Numbered from the stretch's first letter, positions 17,253 to 25,864 are shown. The stretch: 64,000 bases of DNA from G963675935 sp963823895 (GCA_963823895.1 CAWGNG010000020.1:124001-188000), one strand, 5' to 3'. Translations and numbers: made by a program. Notes: generated by a model from the letters alone, not told the origin.

Positions 17253-17504
17253 ATGTCCGAAGTAATGTCATCGTCAGCCGTCTCCACGCCTCCCGTCACG
17301 TTTGTCGAGCGTCGCAACCCGGCAGCCGTCGAGCAGATGCCGATTTGCGAGCGGCGGCAGTTCGCCAATTCGCACGACGATCTTTCGCCGGAGGCCGCCG
17401 ATCTGGCCCGGGCGATCGACTCGTACAAACTGGTCCACCGCCGCCGCTTCATCACGTTCGAGGAGATGTTGGCGGTGATCAAGTCGCTGGGCTATCACCG
17501 CTAA
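17253..17504 (+). CDS. Small conserved hypothetical protein
   Basis: ATG 17253 is preceded by AAGGAG (17240-17245) at good spacing. The 83-residue product has a disordered start and then the pattern CERRQFANSHDDLSPEAADLARAIDSYKLVHRRRFITFEEMLAVI and a GYHR end. I recall similar short proteins from planctomycetes, with the conserved RRRFIT(F/Y)EEML core, but no function is known to me. Its last 26 bp overlap the end of the convergent gene at 17479. Confidence 0.7.
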   Translation: MSEVMSSSAVSTPPVTFVERRNPAAVEQMPICERRQFANSHDDLSPEAADLARAIDSYKLVHRRRFITFEEMLAVIKSLGYHR

Positions 17505-19044
17505 CGGCGGTCTTCGACGCTTTGCCGCGCTCGTCCCACGTTACCGCGGCCGTGCGCTTTTGCAGGTCGAGCGTCAACACGATGTGGTCGCCGATTTGGG
17601 CGTCGTGCTTGCGGAGGAAGGCCCCCAGGCCCCAGGCGCGGCCGTCTTTCGTGGCCAGCGTACCGATCGGGCGGCCGTCGGCGTCGACGAACTCGAATCG
17701 GCCGTTGACCACCTCCCGCAGCGCCGCCGGAATCGTGATGACCGCGTAGGTGCTGGCCGCCTTCGAGAGCCGATAGCTCAGCCAGACGCGGCCGTCGTCG
17801 GTCCATCCGTGCCGGTCGAGGACGCGATGGTTCGAGCGGCTGGCCCGCCGCTTGGCGAGCAACTCTTGCACCTGCGCGCGCGAAACCTCGGCTCCCAACA
17901 GCCCGTAGATGCTGTGCCCGAACTGCGCGATCACCGGCGACCAGGAGACGAAGGCGTGGAAGCTGAAGCGGTTCATGCCGTCGCCGACGCAAAGGTCTTC
18001 CATCGTGCCGCGCTCCATCACTGGGCCGTGGGCCTTCAGCATGGCGACCAGCTTCGCCTCGACGCCCGTAAGCGACTTCTTCCAGTCGCGCGGCGGATCG
18101 GAGATGATTCGCTCGTCTTCGACCCGAACGCCGGGCAGCCGCCGGCAGAACTCCAACAGCACGTTTTCCGGCGGCGGCTTTTTCCAGAGGCGACGGTTTC
18201 GCCCCAGCGCGGTCTGGAGTTGCGCCGCCGTGATTGTGCCCGCCACCGACAGCACTTTGTCGATCGCTTTCGGCAATCCGTGCGATTGAATTGGCCGCAG
18301 GTGAAACCAGCCGGCCGCTTCGTCGAGCCAAGAAAAACCGTCGATCAGCGGCACCGTCTGCCGCACCAGGTGGGACAGGGCGGAAGGATCGAGCTTGCCC
18401 GAACGGCCGGGGGGCGACTTTCTGCCGAGGGCAGGCAATCGGCGATTAGAGCCGCCCGCTACGGATGATCGGCGACTGGAGCCGCCTCGTACAGGAGATG
18501 GATCGGTGCTGCTCCCCATTTTCGCCGAGGCGACCGCCCGTTGCGTCTGTTCAATCGTCGTCAGGCCGTGGAAGTAGACGTCCCGCTTCGCTACGTCGAC
18601 GGCGGCCATGACGATCGGAATCTGATCGGGCAGCGCGACGAGCCGCCCCTCTTGGCCGCTGTGGACGTTGACGACCTGAAACGCGACCGGCCGATTGAGC
18701 AGCCGGGCGCCGACGCCCACGCTCTCGATCGACATCCCCACCGCGGTGAATCCCTCCTCGGCCAACTCCGCCTCCAATTGCGTGGCCGAGCAGGGTAAGC
18801 GGCTTATGATCAAGGTCAGAGCGCGGTCCATCGTCGGCGCCGCGATGCTCCCGGTTTTCCCCTTCTTCGTCAATTTGGCGCACACCTGGCGGACCCGCTC
18901 CCTCGTGATGCCGAAGCGGGCACCGACCTCCGTGAGAGTGTGCTGCCGGCCGTCTCCCCAACCGTAATAGCCAATGAGGATATCGCGGTTGCGTTGGAAG
19001 GGCGACGAGGCGAAGACGTCGATAAGCTCCCGCTCCAGAGGCAT
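17479..19044 (-). CDS. Sigma-70 region-4-like DNA-binding protein of unknown function
   Basis: The N-terminus holds a region resembling sigma-factor region 4: RNRDILIGYYGW, then TLTEVGARFGITRERVRQVCAKL, a helix-turn-helix that in sigma factors reads the -35 box. No sigma region 2 is visible, so it is not a complete sigma factor. A long central and C-terminal part (over 350 residues) includes VSWSPVIAQFGHSIYGLLG and WTDDGRVWLSYRLSKAAS, not recognised. A repeat-derived, Ser/Arg-rich insert interrupts the middle. ATG 19044 is preferred to GTG 19053. Confidence 0.6.
   Translation of the reverse strand: MPLERELIDVFASSPFQRNRDILIGYYGWGDGRQHTLTEVGARFGITRERVRQVCAKLTKKGKTGSIAAPTMDRALTLIISRLPCSATQLEAELAEEGFTAVGMSIESVGVGARLLNRPVAFQVVNVHSGQEGRLVALPDQIPIVMAAVDVAKRDVYFHGLTTIEQTQRAVASAKMGSSTDPSPVRGGSSRRSSVAGGSNRRLPALGRKSPPGRSGKLDPSALSHLVRQTVPLIDGFSWLDEAAGWFHLRPIQSHGLPKAIDKVLSVAGTITAAQLQTALGRNRRLWKKPPPENVLLEFCRRLPGVRVEDERIISDPPRDWKKSLTGVEAKLVAMLKAHGPVMERGTMEDLCVGDGMNRFSFHAFVSWSPVIAQFGHSIYGLLGAEVSRAQVQELLAKRRASRSNHRVLDRHGWTDDGRVWLSYRLSKAASTYAVITIPAALREVVNGRFEFVDADGRPIGTLATKDGRAWGLGAFLRKHDAQIGDHIVLTLDLQKRTAAVTWDERGKASKTAVSGDSPAT
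18438..18494. repeat. Dispersed repeat inside the sigma-like gene
   Basis: TCGGCGACTGGAGCCGCC and the following bases match the right arm of the element at 61172-61247 (about 22/26 by eye), and a second inverted part (GGCGATTAGAGCCGCC) lies just before it. The insert keeps the frame and encodes a Ser/Arg/Gly-rich stretch. Confidence 0.65.
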
Positions 19045-19159
19045 ACCAAGCACCCTTTCGAGCCGGAAATCGAGGAAACGGACGCATTATAGCCTTGCCG
19101 ACTCGCATTGGCAAGCGGCCGTTGGCCGCATACCATTGACCCCCGGCAGCGGGTCGAGT

Positions 19160-19372
19160 AATTTGGCGGTGCGCAGTCGGCAGTCGGCAGTAGGCGGTAA
19201 GTAGTCGGTAGTGGGTAGTGCGTAGTGAGCGGCGAATCGTAAAGTGCAATCAATAGCCGCTTGCGGCTTCGCACCCCCCGCTGCCCCATCCGCGATCTAC
19301 TCCCCCCTCCTACTGCAACCGCCCACTCCTCACTACCCACTGCCCACTGCCTACTGCCGACTTAATCCGAAA
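19160..19372. repeat. Long imperfect inverted repeat (CAGTCGGCAGTAGGC type)
   Basis: GCGCAGTCGGCAGTCGGCAG / TAGTCGGTAGTGGGTAGTG (19160-19230) is mirrored by CACTACCCACTGCCCACTGC / CTACTGCCGAC (19333-19362), with AGCCGCTTGCGGCTTCGC in the loop. It fills the gap before the isocitrate dehydrogenase gene and is repeat-like rather than coding. Confidence 0.65.
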
Positions 19373-19383
19373 GGGACGAAACG

Positions 19384-20481
19384 ATGGCGCACGATGTGAC
19401 GTTGATTACCGGCGACGGCGTCGGGCCTGAACTGGCCGTGGCGGCGCGGCGCTGCGTCGATGCGACCGGCGTGAAGATTCAATGGGACATGCAGGAGGCC
19501 GGCGTCGAGGTGATGCAGCGCACGGGCACGCCGCTGCCCGAGGCGACGATGGAGAGCGTCCGCCGCACTCGCTGTGCGTTGAAGGCCCCCATCACCACGC
19601 CCGTCGGCACCGGCTTCCGCAGCCTCAATGTCCACATGCGTCAGACGCTCGGCCTGTTCGCCTGCATTCGTCCTTGCAAGTACTACCCCGGCGTTCGCAC
19701 CTTCTTCAGCGATCGGGCGGTCGATCTGGTGATCGTCCGCGAGAACACCGAAGACCTCTACGCCGGCATCGAGTTCGAGGCCGGCCAGCCGGCGACCGGC
19801 GAACTGTTCGACTACCTCAACAAGATTTCGCCGCAGCGGCCGATTCGCTCGGGCCGCGAGGAGACGGGCATCTCGATCAAGCCGATCAGCGTTTCGGGCA
19901 CGGAGCGGATCGTTCGCTGCGCCTTTGAGTACGCCCGCGAAAACGGCCGCAAGAAAGTGACGGCCGTTCACAAGGCGAACATCATGAAGCACAGCGACGG
20001 CTTGTTCTTGGCTACTGCCCGCCGGGTGGCCGAGAAATTCCCCGGCGTCGCCTTCGAGGATCGCATCGTCGACAACATGTGCATGCAACTCGTGCAGAAA
20101 CCGGAACTGTACGACGTGCTGGTGCTGCCGAATCTCTACGGCGACATCGTCAGCGACCTGGCGGCGGGCCTGGTGGGTGGATTGGGCGTCGCCCCGGGGG
20201 CGAACATCGGCCCCAGCGGCGCCGTCTTCGAGGCCACCCACGGCAGCGCCCCGAAATACAAGGGCCAAAACAAAGTCAACCCCACGGCGTTGATCCTCTC
20301 GGGAATGCTCATGCTGCGTTACCTCAAGGAGAGCGACGCCGCCGGTCGACTCGAAAAGGCGGTTGCCGCGGTGATTGCCGAGGGCCGCGATGTGACCTAC
20401 GACATGAAGCCCGACCGCGACGACCCGACCGCCGTCGGCACCCGCGAGATGGCCGAAGCGATTTGCCGGAAGGTCGCATAG
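19384..20481 (+). CDS. NAD-type isocitrate/isopropylmalate dehydrogenase family
   Basis: The 365-residue protein belongs to the isocitrate/isopropylmalate dehydrogenase family. It shows ITGDGVGPEL at the start, RENTEDLYAGIE, KANIMKHSDGLF, and metal-binding DNMCMQLVQKPELYDVLV with NLYGDIVSDL, then GANIGPSGAVFEATHGSAP. The RENTEDLYAGIE sequence and the short length fit the homodimeric/NAD-dependent isocitrate dehydrogenases; 3-isopropylmalate dehydrogenase is less likely. It catalyses oxidative decarboxylation of isocitrate to 2-oxoglutarate in the TCA cycle. Confidence 0.88.
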   Translation: MAHDVTLITGDGVGPELAVAARRCVDATGVKIQWDMQEAGVEVMQRTGTPLPEATMESVRRTRCALKAPITTPVGTGFRSLNVHMRQTLGLFACIRPCKYYPGVRTFFSDRAVDLVIVRENTEDLYAGIEFEAGQPATGELFDYLNKISPQRPIRSGREETGISIKPISVSGTERIVRCAFEYARENGRKKVTAVHKANIMKHSDGLFLATARRVAEKFPGVAFEDRIVDNMCMQLVQKPELYDVLVLPNLYGDIVSDLAAGLVGGLGVAPGANIGPSGAVFEATHGSAPKYKGQNKVNPTALILSGMLMLRYLKESDAAGRLEKAVAAVIAEGRDVTYDMKPDRDDPTAVGTREMAEAICRKVA

Positions 20482-20511
20482 CCCGCTGGGCGCCAAGAGA
20501 AAGGAACAGAC

Positions 20512-21336
20512 ATGGAACAACTCTCCACCGGTCCGCAAGCCGTACCGCAACACCGCTGGCAGCCGATCGGCTCGATCGACCGCCGCGTGATCGGCGTGCT
20601 GGCCGAGAAGGCCAAGACGACGCCCGACATCTATCCGATGAGCCTCAACGCGATCTGCACCGGCTGCAACCAGAAGAGCAATCGCGCGCCGCTGGTGCAA
20701 TTCGAGCCGAGCGAGGTGGAAGAATCGCTCGACCGGCTCCGCGAACTGGGGGCGGTGGGGCTGGTCGAGGGCTACGGCCGCGTGCAGAAGTATCGCCACT
20801 ACCTCTACGAATGGCTCGGCGTCGATAAAGTCGAATTGGCAGTGATGACTGAGTTGTTGCTCCGCGGCGACCAGACCGTCGGCGAGCTTCGCACCCGCGC
20901 CTCGCGGATGGAGCCGCTGGCCGATCTGGCGGCGCTGCGGGCGGTGCTCGATTCGTTGAAGGCGAAGGGACTGGTGATCGCCTTGACGCCCGAGGGAAGA
21001 GGGCACGTCGTCACGCACGCGCTGTACAAGCCGCGCGAGATTGAATTGCTCAAGGTCAAGTATGCCGGCGGCGAATGGGCCGTTTCGCGAGGCGAGGAAG
21101 AGACCGACGCGACTGTTCCTGCTTCGGCCGCCTCGTCCGCGGTCGCGGCACCCTCGGTCCCCCGGCCTTCAGCAACGGCCAATCGCGAGGGCATCGGCGT
21201 TTCCGCCGTCGAGCGCGAGTTGGCCTCGCTGCGGCAGCAAGTTGCCCAGTTTCGTCAAGAGTTGGACGAACTGCACGACGCCCAGTCGCGAACGGCCGAG
21301 GAATTACGATCGCTCAAAGAGGCACTGGGCGGTTAG
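20512..21336 (+). CDS. YceH-family (DUF480) protein
   Basis: The 274-residue protein has the hallmark of the DUF480/YceH family: RRVIGVLAEKAKTTPDIYPM, LNAICTGCNQKSNRAP, and a second winged-helix-like unit with TELLLRGDQTVGELRTRASRM. The fold is two winged helices and the function is not known. The last third is a Ser/Ala-rich linker and a coiled coil (ELASLRQQVAQFRQELDEL). It starts 30 bp after the isocitrate dehydrogenase gene and may share its transcript. Confidence 0.87.
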   Translation: MEQLSTGPQAVPQHRWQPIGSIDRRVIGVLAEKAKTTPDIYPMSLNAICTGCNQKSNRAPLVQFEPSEVEESLDRLRELGAVGLVEGYGRVQKYRHYLYEWLGVDKVELAVMTELLLRGDQTVGELRTRASRMEPLADLAALRAVLDSLKAKGLVIALTPEGRGHVVTHALYKPREIELLKVKYAGGEWAVSRGEEETDATVPASAASSAVAAPSVPRPSATANREGIGVSAVERELASLRQQVAQFRQELDELHDAQSRTAEELRSLKEALGG

Positions 21337-21354
21337 GCCCGCAGTTCTCGCCAA

Positions 21355-21470
21355 GGTGGGGCAGACATTCCTGAAGGTGGGGCTGGGTGCCATGCCCACG
21401 CTTGCCGTGGGCATGAGTTCTGCCAACACGCCGCATGGCCACGCAAGCGTGGCCATGGCACCCGCTACGC
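21355..21470. repeat. Composite of two repeat families
   Basis: A truncated left arm of the GGTGGGGCAGACATTCC element (21355-21372) is joined to a different element: GGGTGCCATGCCCACGCTTG ... GGCCACGCAAGCGTGGCCAT ... GGCACCC, which forms nested hairpins. It fills most of the gap between the YceH-family gene and the kinase. Confidence 0.7.
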
Positions 21471-21486
21471 CCTTCTGTAATGCGGC

Positions 21487-22593
21487 CTATTGGTCGGCGA
21501 TCGTGAAGTAAAACGTCGTGCCTTGGCCGACGGTTGAGACCGGCCAAATCCGTCCCCTGTGCCGCTCGACGATTTTCTTGCAGATGGCCAGCCCGATCCC
21601 CGCTCCGGGAATTTCACGGCCGTGCAAGCGGCGAAAGGCGCGGAAGATCTGCTCGAAGTACTCCTCGGCGATGCCCACGCCGTTGTCCTCGACGGCGAAC
21701 TGCCAGCCATCGGCAACTTGAGAAGCGGTCACGCGCACCTTGGGCGTCTCCTCGCGGCGGAATTTGATGCCGTTGTCGATGAGATTCTGGAAGAGCTGGA
21801 CCAATTGGGTCGGGTTGCCTACGACCGTCGGCATCTGCCCGACTTCGATGCCGGCTGCGTGCTCCCGGATCGAGCCTTCCAGATTGGCCGTCGCTTGAGC
21901 CAACACTGATTGCACGTCAACCGGTTGCAGGGGCCGGGGTGAGCGGCCTAGCCGCGAATACTCGAGAATGTCCTCGATAAGCCGGTTCATCCGTGCGGCC
22001 GCCGCCACGATCTGTCCGAGATAGTCGTGGGCGTTGGCGTCGAGACCGTCGCCGTATTCTTCGGAAAGCAACTGGCAATAGCCCGAGACGGTCAGCAGCG
22101 GAGAGCGCAGGTCGTGCGCGACGACCGACGCGAATTCTTCGAGTTCGCGGTTGCTGCGGGCGAGTTCCTCCGTGCGCAGCTCCACCGCCCGCTCCAGATT
22201 GGAGGCATAGCGATCGACGCGCTCGAGGCACGCGCGGTGAACGTGCCGCAACAGTTCGCTCGGGTCGCTTAGTTTTTCGAGGTAGGCAAACGCGCCGAGG
22301 TTTAGCGCCTCCTTGACCGAATCGTAGGAACCGCAGCCGGTGTAGATTATCACGCGGATTTGCTCGTCGACGCCGCGGATGCGCTCCAGCAGTTGTGTCC
22401 CGCTGAGATCGGGAAGGCGGTAATCGACCACGGCCACGTCAAAGCTGCCTCGCTGCACCTCTTCCAACGCTTCGGCGGCGGAACCGCAACCGAAGACGTG
22501 AAATTCCTCGCGCTGAAAAACCTCACACAGCAATCGCAGCTCGACCTGATTGTCTTCGACCAGCAACACGTTGGAAAAGCGATCGGTTGGCAC
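21487..22593 (-). CDS. Receiver-histidine kinase hybrid
   Basis: The protein starts with a receiver domain (NVLLVEDNQVE; phosphoacceptor Asp in VAVVDYRLPD; YTGCGSYDSVKEAL) and continues through a coiled coil to a HisKA domain with phosphorylated His in FASVVAHDLRSPL and an HATPase with VEDNGVGIAEEYFEQIF and GAGIGLAICKKI. It is soluble, with no membrane segment. The fused receiver suggests it is a phosphorelay component controlled by another kinase. GTG 22593 is chosen: AAGGAG lies 8 nt upstream. Confidence 0.88.
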   Translation of the reverse strand: MPTDRFSNVLLVEDNQVELRLLCEVFQREEFHVFGCGSAAEALEEVQRGSFDVAVVDYRLPDLSGTQLLERIRGVDEQIRVIIYTGCGSYDSVKEALNLGAFAYLEKLSDPSELLRHVHRACLERVDRYASNLERAVELRTEELARSNRELEEFASVVAHDLRSPLLTVSGYCQLLSEEYGDGLDANAHDYLGQIVAAAARMNRLIEDILEYSRLGRSPRPLQPVDVQSVLAQATANLEGSIREHAAGIEVGQMPTVVGNPTQLVQLFQNLIDNGIKFRREETPKVRVTASQVADGWQFAVEDNGVGIAEEYFEQIFRAFRRLHGREIPGAGIGLAICKKIVERHRGRIWPVSTVGQGTTFYFTIADQ

Positions 22594-22710
22594 CGTAGCG
22601 ACTCCTTCTGGACAACGCTCTAGGGTGGCACTTTTCCGGTAGTCTGTCCAGAGCGGCGCGGGAGAAATCCTGCTTTCCAAATCGACGCGGGCAGGGTAGA
22701 AAGAAGGGAT

Positions 22711-23487
22711 ATGCTGCCTCACCTGCCAAAACACGTTGTCGCGGTCGCCGCCGTTCTTCTGCCATGCCTGGTTCCCGCGGAGGCGATTGCCGGACGGCTG
22801 ACCGTCAAACTCGGCAAGACCGAGGGGGTGACGTTTGTCGCCGCCATCCAGCGGTGGGACGAGGACGGCAACCATCGCCGCGTGCCCGACGCCAAAGCGA
22901 AGATCGACGCCCCCGCCGTCGATGCCAAGGCCGTTGCCGCGGGCGGCGATCGCTGGGTGTTCGAGAAGCTCCCGCCGGGGAAGTATGATTTGGTGATTCT
23001 GGCGAAAGACCGGCGGCGGGTCGAAGGATTTCAGTACGTCCCGGTCAAGGAGTTTGATGCCTTCTTTCCGCCAAACGCCGCGGTCGGGCCGGAAGCACGC
23101 CAGTTGATCGTTGCCGACATCAAGAAGTCGCCCCACTACGAGAACAGGGTCGAACCGCTCTATCTCGGCGGCGACAAAAAAGCGGTCCGCGTGCTGGTGA
23201 TGCTGCTGCGCGACAAGCCGACCAGTTACGAAGGCGATTTTCCCGGCGCCGCCACCATCCGCCACGAAATCTGGCAGTATTCGTGGAATTATGGAGGATG
23301 GCAGAAGGAAAAGCGGACCAAGGTGATGGATCGCGTCATTCTGCACCGCGACGAGCTCCGCAAGTGGACCTGGCTCTGGGACCCCAAGCTCGGCGGCATC
23401 GAAATAGGCGACAAGCCGATCACGATCGAATACGACCTGCCGCGGGCAATGAGCGAAAAGAAGCTAAGGGGGTTGTATCCGTATTGA
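22711..23487 (+). CDS. Exported protein of unknown function
   Basis: The 258-residue protein has a signal peptide (VVAVAAVLLPCLVPAEAIA, residues 9-27) and a beta-rich body with WVFEKLPPGKYDLVILAKDRR, a pattern like carboxypeptidase-regulatory-type beta-sandwiches. The second half (IRHEIWQYSWNYGGWQKEKR) is Trp/Lys-rich. The ending IEYDLPRAMSEKKLRGLYPY is intact. I do not recognise a family with a known function. It is the last backbone gene before the left island repeat. Confidence 0.6.
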   Translation: MLPHLPKHVVAVAAVLLPCLVPAEAIAGRLTVKLGKTEGVTFVAAIQRWDEDGNHRRVPDAKAKIDAPAVDAKAVAAGGDRWVFEKLPPGKYDLVILAKDRRRVEGFQYVPVKEFDAFFPPNAAVGPEARQLIVADIKKSPHYENRVEPLYLGGDKKAVRVLVMLLRDKPTSYEGDFPGAATIRHEIWQYSWNYGGWQKEKRTKVMDRVILHRDELRKWTWLWDPKLGGIEIGDKPITIEYDLPRAMSEKKLRGLYPY

Positions 23488-23504
23488 GAGTGCGCATGGC
23501 ACCA

Positions 23505-23600
23505 TTGTTGGTGCGGCAGTTGTACTGCCGCACCGCGAAGCGGGGATGGCGGAACAGCAAGGGGTGGCAGTGCAACTGCCACCCCAACGGGTCTTTAAAC
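23505..23600. repeat. GGTGGCAGTTGTACTGCC-type hairpins
   Basis: Two hairpin units (TGCGGCAGTTGTACTGCCGCA at 23513-23533 and GGGGTGGCAGTGCAACTGCC from 23560) resemble the element at 13847-13915. They lie directly before the left 81-bp island repeat. Confidence 0.65.
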
Positions 23601-23601
23601 A

Positions 23602-23682
23602 GCACGGGCGTCATGGGCAGATTCCTTCTGCCCATGACGCCCTCGTCGCGCGACGCACACGGTGCGGGCCGCAGAGGGGACG
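23602..23682. repeat. Left 81-bp direct repeat flanking the island
   Basis: The sequence from GCACGGGCGTCATGGG to GCAGAGGGGACG recurs in the same orientation at 43969-44049, with only two mismatches seen. It contains a hairpin (GGGCGTCATGGGCAGA / TCTGCCCATGACGCCC) and a CGTCGCGCGACG palindrome. The 20.3 kb between the copies differs in content from the flanks. It may be an attachment-like site or two copies of a dispersed repeat that served as recombination points. Confidence 0.85.
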
Positions 23683-23910
23683 AATGGAAATTCCGCAAAA
23701 GGCCAACAAACTGGAGCCGCACTTTTCCCCACAAAACTGGACACTTCTCTGATTCCGCTTGTCCCAACGCCGCCGTATAAGACCGTGCTTATCGGACTGC
23801 CGACCGCTCGCTAATCGGACTGCCGGAGACAATCTCGGAAAACTTTTCGGAATCCACTTAATTTTTGGCCCTGTTCAATCGTATAATTGGGTAGTGGCGG
23901 ATTCCGCACC

Positions 23911-24053
23911 ATAGATGCCCTAATCGGCATCTATACCTTGAACCCGCCGGGTGTTTGTGAGAGTCGTCTGCCAGGACAACGGTTCTGGCTGGTGATGGTC
24001 TATCAACAGGCCATTGCGAACGACGGCCATCACAAGCTCCCGGCGGGTTTTTT
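23911..24053 (+). ncRNA. Candidate structured RNA / 5' leader with terminator-like end
   Basis: Four stems can be drawn. Stem A, 23911-23919 with 23926-23934, is a perfect 9 bp. Stem P1, 23941-23951 with 24039-24049, is a perfect 11 bp (AACCCGCCGGG / CCCGGCGGGTT) and encloses two hairpins: P2, 23970-23977 with 23982-23989 (one G-U, loop AACG), and P3, 23992-24000 with 24025-24033 (one G-U). The 3' side of P1 runs into a U-tract (24048-24053). A -10-like TATAAT lies at 23882-23887 and the next gene's AAGGAG and ATG follow. It looks like a multi-branch regulatory leader or a small RNA with its own terminator. No known family is recognised. Confidence 0.5.
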
Positions 24054-24081
24054 CGTTTCTTGAACCCTAAGGAGTTGTCCC

Positions 24082-25005
24082 ATGAGTGAACCTGCGATTC
24101 CGATCAAGCCGCCCGCCGAGGACGGCAACACCGACCCCACGCCCCCGCCTGACGACGGCCACGGGGCCGCCCCCCAACCGCCCGACATGTCGAAATCTCT
24201 CACTGTGAAAGATTTCGACAGCCCGCCCGACCCGACGTGGACCCTCGACCAACTCAACGAGTACGAACGACACCATCACGAGCAGTTTGTCATTCTCGGG
24301 AAGCGAAAAGCGGTCCACCTTTACCGTCTTGGCGAAGCCTTAATCATCGCCAATGAAAAGTGCGTGCATGGCGAATGGGGAAAATACCTGAAGAGTGTCG
24401 GAATCTCTGAATCGACGTTTTGCCGAGCACGAGACCTCGTCAAGCGGGCACCGTCCATTGAAGCGGTCACGGAACTCGGGATCACTGAAGCGTACATAAA
24501 ATACGGCATTCTGAAGTCTAACGACGTTGATTCCGACGAAGATCCCATCGACGGTAAGAAACCTACTGCAAAGAAGGATGTTTCAAAAAAGCAACAGAAG
24601 CAAGAACTGAAATTGGTCAAGCCCGACGATGATGACACCGAAGAAGATGAGCCCGACGATGATGACGCCGACGACGACGAGGAAGATGACTTCGATGATG
24701 CCGACGACGACGATGGTGACACCGACAATACCACCGAAGCGACAAGGCGGATTGCCGCACTAAAACTACGTGACTGTTTCGACGCCCGCAGCAACGACCC
24801 GGATTTCAACCCGGAGCCAGACGATCCACCTGCCCCAGAGTCCATTCCCGTTGCCATCGCCTACCTGATCGACAATTATTTTGTAGGCGGCTGGAAGGCG
24901 GCTCTGAATTGGATGGCCACCCACAGATCGGCGGTGCCCGAGCCGAAACCGCAGGATGTGCCGCCGCCGATTAAACGAGCCGTTTCCTATGGTCACCATC
25001 GGTGA
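24082..25005 (+). CDS. DUF3102-like protein with long acidic region
   Basis: The 307-residue product has a Pro-rich start, then a helical part (VHLYRLGEALIIANEKCVHGEWGKYL, ISESTFCRARDLVKR) that resembles the DUF3102 domain of phage and plasmid-borne proteins, thought to be involved in replication or partitioning. After this comes a very acidic tract (over 40 Asp/Glu in about 60 residues, 24600-24730), then a short helical end. AAGGAG lies 7 nt before the ATG. It is the first gene inside the left island boundary, just after the structured region. Confidence 0.6.
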   Translation: MSEPAIPIKPPAEDGNTDPTPPPDDGHGAAPQPPDMSKSLTVKDFDSPPDPTWTLDQLNEYERHHHEQFVILGKRKAVHLYRLGEALIIANEKCVHGEWGKYLKSVGISESTFCRARDLVKRAPSIEAVTELGITEAYIKYGILKSNDVDSDEDPIDGKKPTAKKDVSKKQQKQELKLVKPDDDDTEEDEPDDDDADDDEEDDFDDADDDDGDTDNTTEATRRIAALKLRDCFDARSNDPDFNPEPDDPPAPESIPVAIAYLIDNYFVGGWKAALNWMATHRSAVPEPKPQDVPPPIKRAVSYGHHR

Positions 25006-25099
25006 TGAGTTGGAAATAGACGGCAGCCTTGACGGCCAGCCGACGACGGGCTATACCAATCAGCAACGAAACCAGACACCCGTCGAAGGAAACTTTGTC

Positions 25100-25354
25100 A
25101 TGGCGAAGAAGAAACCCACGGAATCTGCCCTCACGAACGTGCTGGACACCGCAGTTGAATTGCTGCGAGACGCCGAGAATGCCGACGATGACGGCATGAT
25201 TACGGTCAGCAGCAGCGTCTACATGCGGCTCCGAGCGGCGGTCAAGGAAGCCACCAGCGTTGCGTATGGCATCGCCGTGAGCAAGGTGAGCGAGGAGGAA
25301 GATGAGGATGAGGACGAGGAGGAAGAAGTTGAGTTCGACGAAGAGGACGATTGA
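25100..25354 (+). CDS. Small protein with acidic tail
   Basis: ATG 25100 has a nearby AAGGA-like RBS and yields 84 residues: MAKKKPTESALTNVLDTAV, a helical core and an Asp/Glu-only end (EEEDEDEDEEEEVEFDEEDD). An earlier ATG at 24989 in the same frame would overlap the upstream gene. The acidic tail resembles that of its neighbour, suggesting a related island function. Family unknown. Confidence 0.5.
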   Translation: MAKKKPTESALTNVLDTAVELLRDAENADDDGMITVSSSVYMRLRAAVKEATSVAYGIAVSKVSEEEDEDEDEEEEVEFDEEDD

Positions 25355-25479
25355 TAGCCTTGGCAACGTCGGATCAACACGGGCTGAAAGACTGGCGGTG
25401 ATGCGTGTCGGCTAGCGTAGAACGAGCCACTTATTGACCTTGGGCTTCGAGACGGCCTTCAATACGCAAGTCGGCAGTT

Positions 25480-25803
25480 CTATGACTTGCGTGGGCGCGG
25501 TTGCTGGCTTCTGGCGTACTCGATGTCGGTCGCCAGTTGCGTCACATCTTTTGTGAATTGGGCGAGACATCGGCTTACGTCCTTCTCGTCCATCTGTTCC
25601 ACAGTCTTCTTCACGCTGCTGCCCCTCAAGAAGACTCTGTACGCCGCTACTGCCCGGTTCAGCAGTTCCGGCGTCCAATCTTTTGAGGAAATCATGGCTG
25701 CCCGGAACAACTTGCCACCGATAACGAGCTTTTCCTTCGGAGTGGCAGGACTGTTTTGCAAAAAACTGGCGGTTTGTTCAACCAGATGTGGAGTGATTGG
25801 CAT
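25480..25803 (-). CDS. Hypothetical protein
   Basis: ATG 25803 begins MPITPHLVEQTASFLQNSPA; 107 residues, mostly helical, ending in a basic RPRKS. No known domain recognised. The ORF could extend upstream to 26220 but that region overlaps the next gene in antisense and has no coding look. It reads toward the acidic-tail gene, 125 bp away. Confidence 0.45.
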   Translation of the reverse strand: MPITPHLVEQTASFLQNSPATPKEKLVIGGKLFRAAMISSKDWTPELLNRAVAAYRVFLRGSSVKKTVEQMDEKDVSRCLAQFTKDVTQLATDIEYARSQQPRPRKS

Positions 25804-25864
25804 GGCTGTTTCCGGCAACTGTTGGGGGACGACCTTGTGAAAACCGCACAAAATAGGGCTGCTT

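Noticed and set aside
23941..24053. Integron attC-like site
   Set aside because: The long stem is attractive, but the RYYYAAC/GTTRRRY core pair is absent and the stem ends in a U-tract.
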